A stretch of DNA of 64,000 nucleotides from Gnetum montanum (GCA_015680685.1 MNCI01003602.1:469262-533261), one strand, 5' to 3'. Shown: positions 46,888-58,130, counted from the first letter of the stretch. Notes: a model not told the origin generated them from the letters alone. Made by a program: numbers and translations.

Positions 46888-47337
46888 CTGGTTATCCTGT
46901 ACACCGTGCCAGGAGGATTCTGGAACAGGGTGTGTGCACGGGTAGCTATAAACAATGTATTGTTGATGTAATCCAACCCTGGTGGCAGCAATGCCCACAC
47001 ACGCGTTAACGGGAGGGTTGACTTGGGCCTGTGGGTAGTGCCATCCTCATCAACAAACAGTCCCTCGTCAATGTCTTCCATGAAGACCACGACACCTTCG
47101 GCGGCCCCCGACAATATTGCATCAACCACACTCCATGCGGTCACTTCGTCAAAAAATGACCACATAGCCACTTCAAAATTGGTCAACAAGAAAGCCAGAA
47201 ATTCGCTAGCACCTTCCTTGAACCAGACCCCCTTGCTATCCGCGAATAGATTCGGGGGCTAATTGCCATCCTCAACGCGGCCAGCCCATGTTAGAACCCC
47301 GACGAGTTCAACCAAAATAAGAAAGTGTTTGCTGTTC
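46888..47337 (-). pseudogene. exon 2 of antisense gene: FCP1/NIF-like HAD domain with degenerate motif I
   Basis: The acceptor GGTTGCAG precedes GAACAGCAAACAC and the donor is CCAG/GTAAGA. HAD motif I (hhhhDxDGxL) appears as ILVELVGVL, so both Asp are lost. Later pieces, the FKEGASEFLAFL helix, FEVAMWS (motif II position, where the family has [VI]W[ST]S), TRVWALLPP and NTLFIATRAHTLFQNPPG (the NTLLxDDSPxKxLxNPP region, with its DD pair also gone), follow in family order. One TAG (47261-47259) lies between motif I and the rest. Phosphatase activity is not expected. Confidence 0.6.
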
Positions 47338-48014
47338 CTGCAACCAATCGCAATGTCATAAAATAACAGTTTGCATCACAAATCGGCAAAAAAATCAAAA
47401 AATCAACTAATTGTTTTTCGCTCAGCGTATACGCTGAACACAGTGTACACGCCAGTCAAACTACAGCGCAAAAATACAACTTACGCCCGTGATTCACGCT
47501 CAGCGTATACACTGAACTCAGCGTATACGCCAAGCAAACTTGGCACTTAGCATGATTCAAGCTTGGCGTACACGCTGAACACAGAGCGTATACGCCGGGC
47601 GAACTTACATAGCGTATACGCTACAAAACTCAACGTCTACGCTGGAACCCGAACCCCTCAGGTGCAGCGTATACGCTGAAGAAACCCTCAGCGTATACGC
47701 CTGAATCCGCTCAGTGTCAACAGAGAACCAGCACGCCGAAAAGACCAGGCGTGTACAGCGTATACGCTGAAGAAACCCTTAGCGTATACGTCGTCGCAAA
47801 ACACAATTTACGCTGGTACAAGCACGTCTATAAGCTTCACAGTTACGCTAAATAACAAAAGGATGCTAATAAAATGGATGATACTGTCTACGCTGCATAA
47901 TTACGCTAGCGTATACGCTGAAAACCCTCGTAAACCCGTTACGCTCGGCGTATACGCCGGGGTCGTCTACGCTAGAAAGCACAAACAAAAACAGAAGCAG
48001 GGATCAAGGCTTAC
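47338..48014 (-). repeat. intron 1 of antisense gene, filled with GCGTATACGC palindromes
   Basis: Nine exact copies of GCGTATACGC lie between 47425 and 47957, most extended to CAGCGTATACGCTG (also palindromic), plus variants GTGTACACGCC and GCGTCTACGC. The intron has a GT donor at 48014 (AGAG/GTAAGCC) and an AG acceptor at 47338. Confidence 0.85.
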
Positions 48015-48394
48015 CTCTGGGGCGTCACGGACCACGCTGACACCTTCGGCCTAGGCAGGCCCTGTAGCATGGCCTCCGTCTCCTCGGCGAAGGTTAAGGC
48101 AGGGCCCTTCCTCCCCTGACCCTGCACTTCCTTGCCCTTGCCCATTTCAGAGCCTCTACGCTAGCGATCCGCGTTCACTCTGAGTAACTGTACGCTGGTG
48201 TTAAGAATTTTAAGCCTCGGCGTCTACGCTGGGTTCAACCTTTGGCATCTATGCTCAGGTTCCAGGTTACGCTTATGCTAGGGTATGGTGGTTTACGCTT
48301 ACGCTTTAGCAGTTGTATGCTTACGCTTACGCTCGCTCGGGTTACGTTCTACGCTGTCGCTTTCAAAATAGAAAACAAATGGACCCCCCTTACC

Positions 48395-48402
48395 TTTATA
48401 TA
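48395..48402 (-). promoter_or_regulatory. TATA box of the antisense gene
   Basis: On the minus strand GCGCTATATAAAGG lies about 250 bp before the ATG at 48145, with ATTGG (reverse CCAAT) just upstream of it. Its form is that of a plant core promoter. The region between it and the ATG (48146-48394) would be the 5' UTR and is rich in TTACGCT phrases. Confidence 0.55.
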
Positions 48403-48539
48403 GCGCCCAATGACGTTGACGCTGACGCTACCACCGCTTACGCCGTCGTTGCCTCGTTTTCACTTTTTTTTGCCTTTTTTCCTACTTTTCAGCAAAATCT
48501 GTCCAAAACGGAAAAATTTAACGAAAAATTCATTAAAAA

Positions 48540-48828
48540 ATAGGGATTATTACGTCCTAGTTCCTCCACGGACCCTGTTTTACACGTTTACGCTGGTTTA
48601 AACACCCATTGGCCCGGTACGGCCTTAAACTGCCATTTCCCCATCTGCCCATTGGCCCGGTAAGGCATTAAACTGCCGCTCACTGCCCGGTAAGGCATAA
48701 AACTGCCATACGTTCAGATGTTACGATAATCCACCATTATACACGTACACATAGTCTAAAATCATCAAAAGACACGGAAAAATCCTTTTGCTCATGCAAC
48801 TCTCGGTTTATTAGCAGGGATAAGCTCA
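48540..48828 (+). other. spacer before the RT frame, with candidate 3' splice site
   Basis: It contains three copies of a CCCGGTAAGGCATTAAACTGCC-like phrase (48612, 48652, 48684). A pyrimidine-containing stretch ending TTTATTAGCAG at 48817 lies 11 bp before the first ATG of the RT frame. No gene is seen. Confidence 0.5.
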
Positions 48829-51800
48829 ATGGACTGCCAGCACTTAACCGCACCATTAACCATCGACGGACCATACGGCACCATTACACGGGACTTTGAC
48901 ATAAACTTCATTAACTCAAGTCCACTAATGGACGATGCGGTCATAGCCTCAACACAGCAAACAGCAGACGACTATGGAAGCATGATGAAATTTCTTGACA
49001 TAGAGGTCGAAAACATCACTGAAGATCCATTAGCTGAAACACCCATTACCATGCCCGATGGGGAAATCAAAATATTAAAATTAAGTACACTACTACAACC
49101 ACACTTGAAACAAGACATCCAGAACGTACTTAGGGAAAACATGAAAGCATTTGCTTGGTCTTATACGGACATGCCTGGGCTAGATCCTAGAATTGTCCAA
49201 CACAACATTATTTTGGACCCCAAACTGGGACCGATAAAACAGAAAGCATGAAAAGTTAGACCCGAGGTGGCATTGGTAGTCCGCAATGAGATCACCAAGC
49301 TTTATCAAGCTGGTTTCATTCGGGCTGTTGATTACGCCGAATGGGTATCCAACATGGTCATCGTCCCGAAGAAAAACGGAAGCATTCGCTTATGCATCGA
49401 CTTCCGAGATCTAAACGTAGCAACCATAAAAGATGACTTTCCCTTACCCAGCATCGATCAACTCGTTAACTCGACTGCCAGACATGCCTTATTGTCTTTT
49501 ATGGATGGTTTTTTGGGATACAAACAGATACGCATCAACCCGGAACATCAACTTCGAACAACCTTCATGACCCCATGGGGAACTTTTTGTTACACTATGA
49601 TGCCCTTCGGTCTCAAGAACGCAGGGGCTACATATCAAAGAGCCATGACGTTTATCTTTAGCGATTATATGTTACGACCACTCAATGACTATGTGGATGA
49701 CATCGTGGTTAAGTCAAAAACAACCGAGCAACACGTACAAGACCTCGACCTAGTCTTAAAACGTTGTCTAAAATATGAGCTAAGGCTTAACCCCAAAAAA
49801 TGCGTCTTCGGTGTCAAAACAGGCAAGATGCTCAGATTCATAGCCTCTGAAGCAGGGATACGAGTGGACCCTAATAAGGTCAAGGCCATTACCAACCTGA
49901 AACCACCCAGTAACCTTACTGAAGTTTGAGGTCTACAAGGTAGATTGCAGTTCATTAGGCGTTTCATAGAAAAATTAACAGACAAACTAAAACCTATGAA
50001 CCACCTATTGCGTAAAAATATCCATTTTGAATGGACTCCGCAGTGCCAGGAAGCCTTTGAAAATATCAAAACAGCACTTGCCCGACTGCCTACAGTCTAC
50101 CCGCCCCAAAACAACAAACCGTTTTACATCTACCTTGCCACTTCAGAATTGTCCATCGCGTCTATGCTCTGCCAGAAATGAGATGACGGAACTGAAGTCC
50201 CTGTATACTACTTGAGCCATGCCTTAGTTGCCCATGAAAAGAAGTACAACAATGTGGAGAGGTCATGCTTAGCTTTGGTCTTTTCTCTAAGAAAATGGCA
50301 ACATTACCTCTTCCGTAATCAAGTTCACGTAATCTGTAAGGACAATGTACTGAGAGCTATAAAGGAAACATATACGAAATGAGTCGAATAGCCCGATGGA
50401 AAGCCATGATCGCTGAGTTTGACCTATACTACGTAACACAATCATCAGTTAAAGGTCAAGCCATAGCAAATCAAATGGCCGCATCACCAACGCATGACCA
50501 AGCAACCATAGAGCCTGAATTCCCCGATAAAAGTATAAGCACAATAGACACAGTGCCTGATGACTACGATGCTATTTTAAACTTCGATGGAGCATCCACC
50601 TCTCTAGGAGGAAGTGCTACCGCTATCATCACTTATCCCTCTGGGGAGATCTGACCCTTTGCCTATCGCTTCAATTTTCACTATACTAACAACATAGCAG
50701 AGTACGAAGGTCTCCTTAGAGGTCTCGCGATAGCACTGGCTTCAGATATCACATGGCTCATAGTCAGAGGGGATTCACAATTGGTTGTAAACCAAGTTAC
50801 AGACATTTACACATGCAAAGCCCAACATTTACAATCATACTGTGACTTGGCAAAACATTTAATGAAACGATTCGAACACATTGATGTGCAACATGTCTCT
50901 CGAAACGATAACACCATCGCAGACGCGTTAGCCACACTAGCGTTAAATATATCGCCTGACATGTTCTATGCCTTGCCAAGCTCCGTAATCAACTGTGATG
51001 AACCAATAACCTCCGAAACGTTGTCGATCGCATATGTTAGTACAACACACATGATAGAATGGTATGATGACATAAAAGAGTACCTTCTGCGCAGAGAAAC
51101 ACCACGACATCTAACAAATGCATAGAAAGATGCAGTGCGAAAACATTCTAAGCAATATACTCTGGTCGGGGACACACTATGTCGTAGATCCTACGAAGGT
51201 ATATTACTAACATGCGTCAGTAGTACTGACGCCCAAACAATTGTTGATCAGGTACATGAGGGACTATGTGGAGGACACATAGCACCAAAATCCATAGCCA
51301 CGAAAATAATATGCTTAGGCTATTATTGGCCACACATGGAATACGACTGCTCCTCCAAAGTCAAAACATGTAACATTTGTCAAAAACATAGTAACTTAAT
51401 ACATGTACCGTCACACTAGTTGCACACAACACAAATAACATGGCCTTTTCAAAAGTGGGGATTGGACCTTATCAGCTCGATAACACCCTCATCTTCTGCA
51501 GGGAACAATTTCATCATAACCGCTACTGAATATTTCACGAAGTGGGTAGAAGCAGCTCCCCTTCGAAAAACGACTTCTAAACATGTGTGCAACTTTATCC
51601 TAGAAAACATTGTAACCCGCTTTGGCATCCCTTTGACAATTATCACTGACAACGGGCCGCAATTTAGTAGTGCCGAAACAAAAACCTTTTGCGACAGTCT
51701 AGGGATCAAACACTTGTTTTCCTCTCCTTACTATCCTCAAAGCAATGGGCAAGCAGAAGCAACCAATAAGATGATCATAACGATACTTAAGAAAATGCCA

Positions 51801-52210
51801 ACCCAAAGCAAAAGGAAGTGGCACGAGCAATTATTATATGCATTATGGGCTTACCGCACTACTCACCGGACGTCAACAGGTAAAACTCCGTACAGTCTTG
51901 TTTACGGTTCAAAAGCTGTTTTACCTCTGGAATTGCAGGTACCATCTTTAAGGATCACACTCTCCGAACTCCTCGACGATGGTCAAAACAATGATCTTCG
52001 CATCGTTGACCTCGACTCAGTGGAAGAAGAACGTGTACGCACGCTTGATTAGATCGAATGGTACCAAAAGCAACAATGACAGCGACATCGGCACGACATC
52101 AACAGACGTCCAATCCACGAAGGCGATCTCATACTCAAAGCTGTTCGGGAACACCCGGACAAATTCTCAGCCAACTGGGAAGGGCCTTACGTGGTCATCA
52201 AAGCATTCGA
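48829..52210 (+). pseudogene. RT-RNase H-aRNase H-integrase polyprotein of E8
   Basis: Pol N-terminal region at 48829-49250. RT at 49267-49925: CIDFRDLNVATIKDDFPLP, FMDGFLGYKQIRI, MPFGLKNAGATYQ and YVDD at 49690-49701, intact. RNase H runs to about 50370. After a frameshift near 50375 a second RNase H of archaeal type follows (NFDGAS, NIAEYEG, GDSQLVV, DALATLAL; 50575-50945), diagnostic of the Tat lineage. Integrase zinc finger at 51255-51390 (HEGLCGGH, CNICQ); catalytic core with GLDLI, TDNGPQF and GQAEATNK (51459-51770), all three acidic residues kept. A C-terminal WEGPYVV reaches the gap. Stops: TGA at 49249, 49927, 50179, 50652 and 52077; TAG at 51123, 51417 and 52050. Apart from one frameshift the catalytic residues are intact. 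Confidence 0.92.
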
Positions 52211-52892
52211 NNNNNNNNNNNNNNNNNNNNNNNNNNNNNNNNNNNNNNNNNNNNNNNNNNNNNNNNNNNNNNNNNNNNNNNNNNNNNNNNNNNNNNNNNN
52301 NNNNNNNNNNNNNNNNNNNNNNNNNNNNNNNNNNNNNNNNNNNNNNNNNNNNNNNNNNNNNNNNNNNNNNNNNNNNNNNNNNNNNNNNNNNNNNNNNNNN
52401 NNNNNNNNNNNNNNNNNNNNNNNNNNNNNNNNNNNNNNNNNNNNNNNNNNNNNNNNNNNNNNNNNNNNNNNNNNNNNNNNNNNNNNNNNNNNNNNNNNNN
52501 NNNNNNNNNNNNNNNNNNNNNNNNNNNNNNNNNNNNNNNNNNNNNNNNNNNNNNNNNNNNNNNNNNNNNNNNNNNNNNNNNNNNNNNNNNNNNNNNNNNN
52601 NNNNNNNNNNNNNNNNNNNNNNNNNNNNNNNNNNNNNNNNNNNNNNNNNNNNNNNNNNNNNNNNNNNNNNNNNNNNNNNNNNNNNNNNNNNNNNNNNNNN
52701 NNNNNNNNNNNNNNNNNNNNNNNNNNNNNNNNNNNNNNNNNNNNNNNNNNNNNNNNNNNNNNNNNNNNNNNNNNNNNNNNNNNNNNNNNNNNNNNNNNNN
52801 NNNNNNNNNNNNNNNNNNNNNNNNNNNNNNNNNNNNNNNNNNNNNNNNNNNNNNNNNNNNNNNNNNNNNNNNNNNNNNNNNNNNNNNNNNNN
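52211..52892. other. assembly gap (682 N)
   Basis: Run of N at the end of the integrase of E8. Confidence 1.
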
Positions 52893-53635
52893 ATACCTGG
52901 CAGGACTAAATCAAACCATTCACTAGTACATCCCCATTCATTCCCCAGTTTCCATTCAACTACACCCTTAACACACCCAGTACATTCAAAACATTGAGCA
53001 CGTTGTTGCACGCTGCGATACGCCACACAACACAACACTTGCGCACGAGTACACAAACAGAGCAAAGTTTACGTCAAAAAAAAGCGACCCCGGGCACTTC
53101 CCATGTAAGCCCCAAGCAGGAAGGCAGTCATCTCAAAACCAAGTACTCGTGCCCAAAATGGTCAAAAAGCATCCAGTCGCATGGCTTTGGCTCCCCGCCA
53201 ACAGGTTCCCCTGAACACTAAACATGAGCCCTGTTCTCCCAAAGAATGCAACATATCCTCCTATAGCTTTGGTCCCGTCAACAAGTACTCTTGCACACTA
53301 ACCAAGAGCCTTGTTCCGCCAAAAGACACATCTCGCATGCCTAAGCTCCGAGTCTGCTAAACAATGGCTATTGACAAGGACCGGCATGCCTCACATCAGA
53401 GCATCCCCTTTCCCCTGATTAATCCCCTAGACCGATCATCAATCCCCGCAATCGCCCTGACCTCCCAGATACAAAATTTCCCTTTCCCAATCCTCTGTAC
53501 TACTGAACACGGTGCGATGACGTCTCGTCCAAGTGATAGCCGACAACGTCTCTATCGAATTGCTTGTGGTGTTTTGCACTTCTTTGTCGACGCTTCTCGG
53601 GTCGATTCCTCCAAGCGTCAACAAAGAGGGGCCAA
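52893..53635 (+). other. 3' UTR of E8 with polypurine tract
   Basis: No supportable gene. The phrase AACCAAGTACTCGTGCCC near 53137 returns in changed form as CAACAAGTACTCTTGCAC near 53279. The polypurine tract is ACAAAGAGGGGCCAA at 53621-53635, directly before the LTR. Confidence 0.6.
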
Positions 53636-54812
53636 TGAAACACCACAAAATTCAGAGCTTAGTACTTGTCCGACACCAAACAGGACCCTGGAACTCACGA
53701 ACGACGCCGGGTGCATGATCGCAACACTTAGTTTTTGCTAAGTACATGGTGTCAGCGTATACACTCTAGCGTATACGCCAAGATCACGCATACAGTGTAT
53801 ACACCCAGTGTATACGCCCGGCACTCAAGCTTATACGCCCGGCTCTTCGGCGTACACGCCCAGGTACTGCAGATGCACACGCTCGACGACAAGATCTCCA
53901 ATGACAGCATGAAGATAACACCAAAGAGCAAGGATTGAAGCAAGTGGACATCCTTCGGCGTATGCGCCCGGCGTGTACGCCCAGCATCCATCAGCGTATA
54001 CACCCGGCGTGTACGCCCAACATTCACCAGCGTATACACCCAACGCTCAGCATCTCCACCCAGTTCACGCCCAGCATTTTCAGCGTATACGCCCAGCGTA
54101 TACGCCAACCTGATGCGGCGTATACGCCCAGCAGTTGTAACATTTTGTATATTTGTAAAGTGTATGCACCCGGTCAACGCGCCACGTGTCTCCCATCCCG
54201 ATTCTAGCGTAACAACCTGTATAAAACCCCCATTTTTCCACTTCATCCAGACGGTTGGCAAAATCCTGGAGCACACCAGAGAACATTTACGCTACGCAAG
54301 AGAGTAGAAAACCTTCTTACGCTGGGAAGCCCTGGACGTTGCAGATCTAGTCTCTTACGCTCCGCTCGCCCTGCAAACCGCCCGAGTCATTCCTGCATAC
54401 GCCGGGGCTTTTCGTTCGCCTTGTGTTCCCGCACAACTACGTTAGACTGGTGCACTGTACTTTGACTATGTACTGTTTACATTACTTGCAAGTTCTTTTA
54501 CAGTTTTACGTCAATTTGGCCCACGCATCGCTTACATCTATTTACGCTCACGCTTTGTTTGCATCCGTTTACGTTTTACGCTATTTTTGCTATTTACGCC
54601 TGCACGCCGTTTACGCATAACCCAGTGTATTAGCATTTTGCGTACAGGTGGGGAAATCCTTGTCTGATTCACGTGCGGACCACCCAAGGTACTCTACCTT
54701 CGTTGCATTCTAGCTCGCCCTTAGGGGAAGGCAGGGTCTTCTATACCCGTCCTGCGATCCCACGGCCTCTGTTTTCCTTTCCAGCCGGAGATCGACGATT
54801 TCAGGCAGTACA
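53636..54812 (+). repeat. 3' LTR of E8
   Basis: 1,177 bp, same ends and same palindrome cluster as the 5' LTR (GCGTATACGC about four exact copies). TATAAAA at 54220-54226. Confidence 0.93.
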
Positions 54813-56240
54813 TATCCAATTTTTGATTATTTCCCTAATGAATTCCTCTTTGCTAATGTAGTGAATAATCAATCACCCACATAGACAAACTGGTACAGTA
54901 GCATTCTTAGCTATCTCCTCACCCAAAAAATACCACAAGAGTTAAACCTTAAGAAGAAACAACATTTTCTTCACCAAGCCAAGTACTTTATGGAAATCAA
55001 TGGGCAACTTTACAAAGTGTGTCCCAATGGCTTCATTCGATGGTGTGTTCTCAATATAGTTCAACTACAAGTTCTCCAAGATGCTCATGAGGGTCCTTGT
55101 GGGGGTCATTATGTTGGGAGACAAACGACCATCAAGATCTTGCTTACGGGATATTATTGGCCTACATTATTTTGGGACGTCCATCAATTCTTCCAATCTT
55201 GTGAGTACTGTCAATGTGATGGGGAATGACTACTAGAATTGAGGGTCCGCAACAATGGATCCAACTGTTAGAACCCTTCAAAATTTGGGGAATTGATTTT
55301 ATGGGGCCAATTACACCAATGTCCGATGGAAAAGCTTATATCATTGTTGCCATTGATTACCTAACAAAATGGGCCAAAGAAGCTATTGTTAAAGATTGTA
55401 CATCATCTACAGTTGCACGATTTATTCAACAACAAATCATAAACAGGTTTGGTGTGTCAAGTGTACTTATTTCAGATAATGGTACACACTTCATAGGTGT
55501 AACTTTTCAAAAATTAATGCAACGCTTAGGGGTTGAGCATAAATTGACTACACCATACCACCCCCAAGTGAACAGTCGAGTAGAAGTCACAAATAGGAAG
55601 ATTACAAAGATATTGACAAGAACCATTAGCAAGTTTAGGCGAGACTAGAGCACTAAACTGAACGATGCTCATTGGGCATACTACTCCACATGAAAACTCC
55701 CTATAGGCTACTCTCACTATGAGTTAGTGTATATTAAATTACCAATGCTTCCTATTCAAATTAAGCTTCATACACTATTCACGGCATGTGACCTCAACCT
55801 TGACCTTGATCTAGCATAGAAACAATGGTTAGTAAGCCTTAACTTGCTAGATGAAAACTGATTAGTTGTCCTGTCATCTAACGAATTGCACAAGGCATTT
55901 AATAAACAATGTCATGACCTAAGAATTAGGAAAGTTAAATATCAGCTAGGAGATAAGGTTCTGTACTAGAATCCCACACATGTGGCACAATGTACTAAAT
56001 TTCAAACACTGTGGAAAGGACCTTATATTATTTATGCAACTTTTCCTTTAGGGACCATAACAATATACAAACCTGAGAGCTTGGATAAGAAAATTTTGGT
56101 CAACGTGCAACAAACCAAACCTTTCCAAGAGCTTAGGATAGCCAGTACACATGCTACCTCTCTTAATGGACAACCCTGCTCACTATTTCGGATCTCCTCC
56201 TTCCAACTTAGTCGTGGGAGAGATGGCCACCTATGCTAAC
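54813..56240 (+). pseudogene. integrase relic of E7
   Basis: The frame resumes after the E8 insertion with FDYFPNEFLFANVV. Zinc finger at 55080-55215: AHEGPCGGH then CEYCQ. Core at 55226-55648: [19 protein letters not shown] and SRVEVTNRK, so Asp, Asp and Glu are present, although the Gly-Gln before the Glu is changed. The C-terminal GPY-type module, LWKGPYIIYATFPLGTI, is near 56010-56060. Stops occur near 54884, 55645, 55690 and 55817. Integrase would insert the cDNA; here it is separated from RT by 17.6 kb of inserted DNA. Confidence 0.88.
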
Positions 56241-58130
56241 CATTCTAGGCCCTCAATTCTTTTTGATTTTTTTTACATATTTTTTTTTACACATTTTCGA
56301 AACTTTTCTTATTTTTGTTTTACACCATCATTCATATTTTTACTATTTATTTGATTACTTGATTTACTTTTATTCATCATCCAATAAGTGCTCAAGATGG
56401 TGGATTGAATTATATCATATTGATTGCTAATGTTTGATTTTTACCTTTGAATTATGATATTGATATTAAGGTATGGTCCTTTGGTAAAACAGGCAATGAG
56501 TCCACATCGTCCACTCATCCATACAACTCTATGGTATCCTTTGGCTTGGAACTATACAATCTCCTTTTTCTAAGTAAAATTTTAATGAATTAGTGGTTGG
56601 GTACTTTTCAAACCAAGGAAAGACTCAAAGGATGAAAAGGGTGTGACTTCAAGGGGATTCGATGCATTTGTGCTGACCATTCTCTTGAGTGCTTGGATGC
56701 TTTTTATTGGGTTTTTTGCCATTCTAACATTGTTCAAAAATTGAGAAGTTGAGTGAATAAAAATAATTCTTTGCATGGTGTGGTTCTCATGCAAAAAAAA
56801 AAAAAAAAAAAGGAAAAAAAGAAAAAGAAAAAAGGTGAGAATTTAAATCAAACCCCTTAGACATGATAAAGCAATATGGGCTATAAGCACTGGTTATGAC
56901 ATTGGAAAGAAATGTTATCCATGCTTGAAGGTTCCCTCTAACTAAGGCCCTTTCTTACTTCCTACTTCTCCATCTCACTCTCCTTGGGATGGTGATCATT
57001 CTTTGTGGAAGCATTCTTGTTGCCTCAAGAGGATGGATTGGCCAAGTGTATTTATGTGATGTCACTGAATGTGGTTGATTTGAGTTTGGATTTGGGATGA
57101 GTTCTACTCAGTTATCTTAACCATGAAATACACAAGGGGCTTTACACACCCTTGTTCTTGGGATTCCATTCCATTCTCTCCTCTCCATCTTTCTTTCCAT
57201 TTTCCACCTCATTATTGGTTTTATCATTAGTCCATTCTGGGTTGATGCATTATTTTTCTTTGGTGAATTCTTCTGGGTAAGTTTTTAACTCTTGCTTCCA
57301 AATAACATTCCTAGAGTCTACACACTCTTTGGTTTGTGGGTTTGTCAATGCATAAAGGGCATGAGCCTGCTTTAGGGAGGACCCACTAGCATTTCTTTTT
57401 GGTGAAATTGTTAACTTCTTTCCCTTAAACGTTTCTTGCAATCAATCATTTCTTATTTCATTCTCATCCATGACATCCATTTTGTTGGCATTTCTGTTGA
57501 TATTTCTCATCTTTCTTGTTCCTCATGTTTTTCCATCTTATAGCTACCAGAGGTTTGCTCTAGTCATGGGGGCCCTGGCACAAATTTTTTTAATTTTTTT
57601 TCATTTTACTAATTGCCTAACCCCTTCATCTTGGGTAGTTACCAGTGATAAATCTCTGAACCAATTTTTGACATAACCACAACTCAGCCAATGCGCTTCA
57701 TATCGAGGCAAGGTAGCAACTGCATTGTGGATTATCTATCCTTGCTCATTTGTGACTATGTTGTGTGTGCATATGGTGATCATATAAACAATAGGATGAG
57801 CTTGGAGGAAGCACTTAGGATGGATCGGAACTGGAGTATTTACGAAAGGAGCAAGTTTGGTGGCGTGGCTATGGATAAATAACGGAAGGCGCAATCTTAG
57901 CATTGGTGGCAACATGCTTCATTTTCTTTCTCTCTCTTTCTCTACAAGCTGCCAAATAAAGGCTTGGATGTCATTTATGTACAAGTGTTCACCACAATGT
58001 TGTAATATGCTTATTGATTTGTCACTGGGCATGTTGAGTCTATCATCCCATTCCACCATCAGTTGTTAATTAGTCAATAATCCCATACCTTCCCAATATT
58101 TTGTAAGGAACTTGAGGATGAGTTTTTATT
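56241..58130 (+). other. non-coding 3' region of E7
   Basis: 1.9 kb of AT-rich sequence with a T-rich part (56255-56370), an A-rich run at 56793-56832 and short frames of 60-70 codons without domains. Segments match 2640-2930 of E1. Athila elements carry an env-like ORF at this position; none is recognisable here. Confidence 0.55.

Larger units (their letters stand above)
43753..48145 (-). pseudogene. antisense spliced gene in E8: FCP1/HAD-like domain plus coiled coil, about 9 exons
   Basis: Minus-strand exons are 48145-48015 (ATG start), 47337-46888, about 46811-46600, 46473-45433, 45333-45103, 45009-44936, 44911-44815, 44738-43954 and 43854-43753 (TAG end). GT-AG sites and phases agree for exon 1-2 and for every join from exon 4 to 9. 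The joins around exon 3 are unresolved, and exon 3 has a frameshift near 46690. Exon 2 reads HFLILVELVGVLTW, GVWFKEGASEFLAFLLTNFEVAMWS and VWALLPP, the layout of plant FCP1/NLI-interacting HAD phosphatases, but the catalytic DxDG is ExVG. Exon 4 has FGMPADGLPV and four in-frame TAGs; exon 2 has one. Exon 8 (261 codons) is a long coiled coil; exon 9 is Gly/Asp-rich. I infer a captured host gene or an element-specific extra ORF, now inactive. Confidence 0.75.
37183..54812 (+). mobile_element. Tat/Ogre-type Ty3/gypsy retrotransposon, nested (E8), with antisense gene
   Basis: LTRs 37183-38366 and 53636-54812 are highly similar; in the first 310 bp I count about 15-20 differences, mostly transitions. 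Ends are TG...CA and the target duplication TATCC lies at 37178-37182 and 54813-54817. Total 17.6 kb including a 682-bp gap. Sense order: leader, gag-protease (39124-43236), a 5.6-kb insert carrying an antisense spliced gene, RT, RNase H, a second archaeal-type RNase H, integrase, polypurine tract. The large size, the gag type, the second RNase H and a PR-RT interruption are features of the Tat lineage (Ogre and relatives). All coding frames carry stops, mainly TAG and TGA. Confidence 0.92.

Noticed and set aside
37300-48330. CRISPR-like array suggested by repeated palindromes
   Set aside because: Spacing is irregular, repeats are only 10-14 bp, and the context is a plant LTR element.
57470-58069. 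Short forward ORFs in the E7 3' region as an env-like gene
   Set aside because: Frames are 60-70 codons, overlap in different phases and show no signal peptide plus anchor arrangement.
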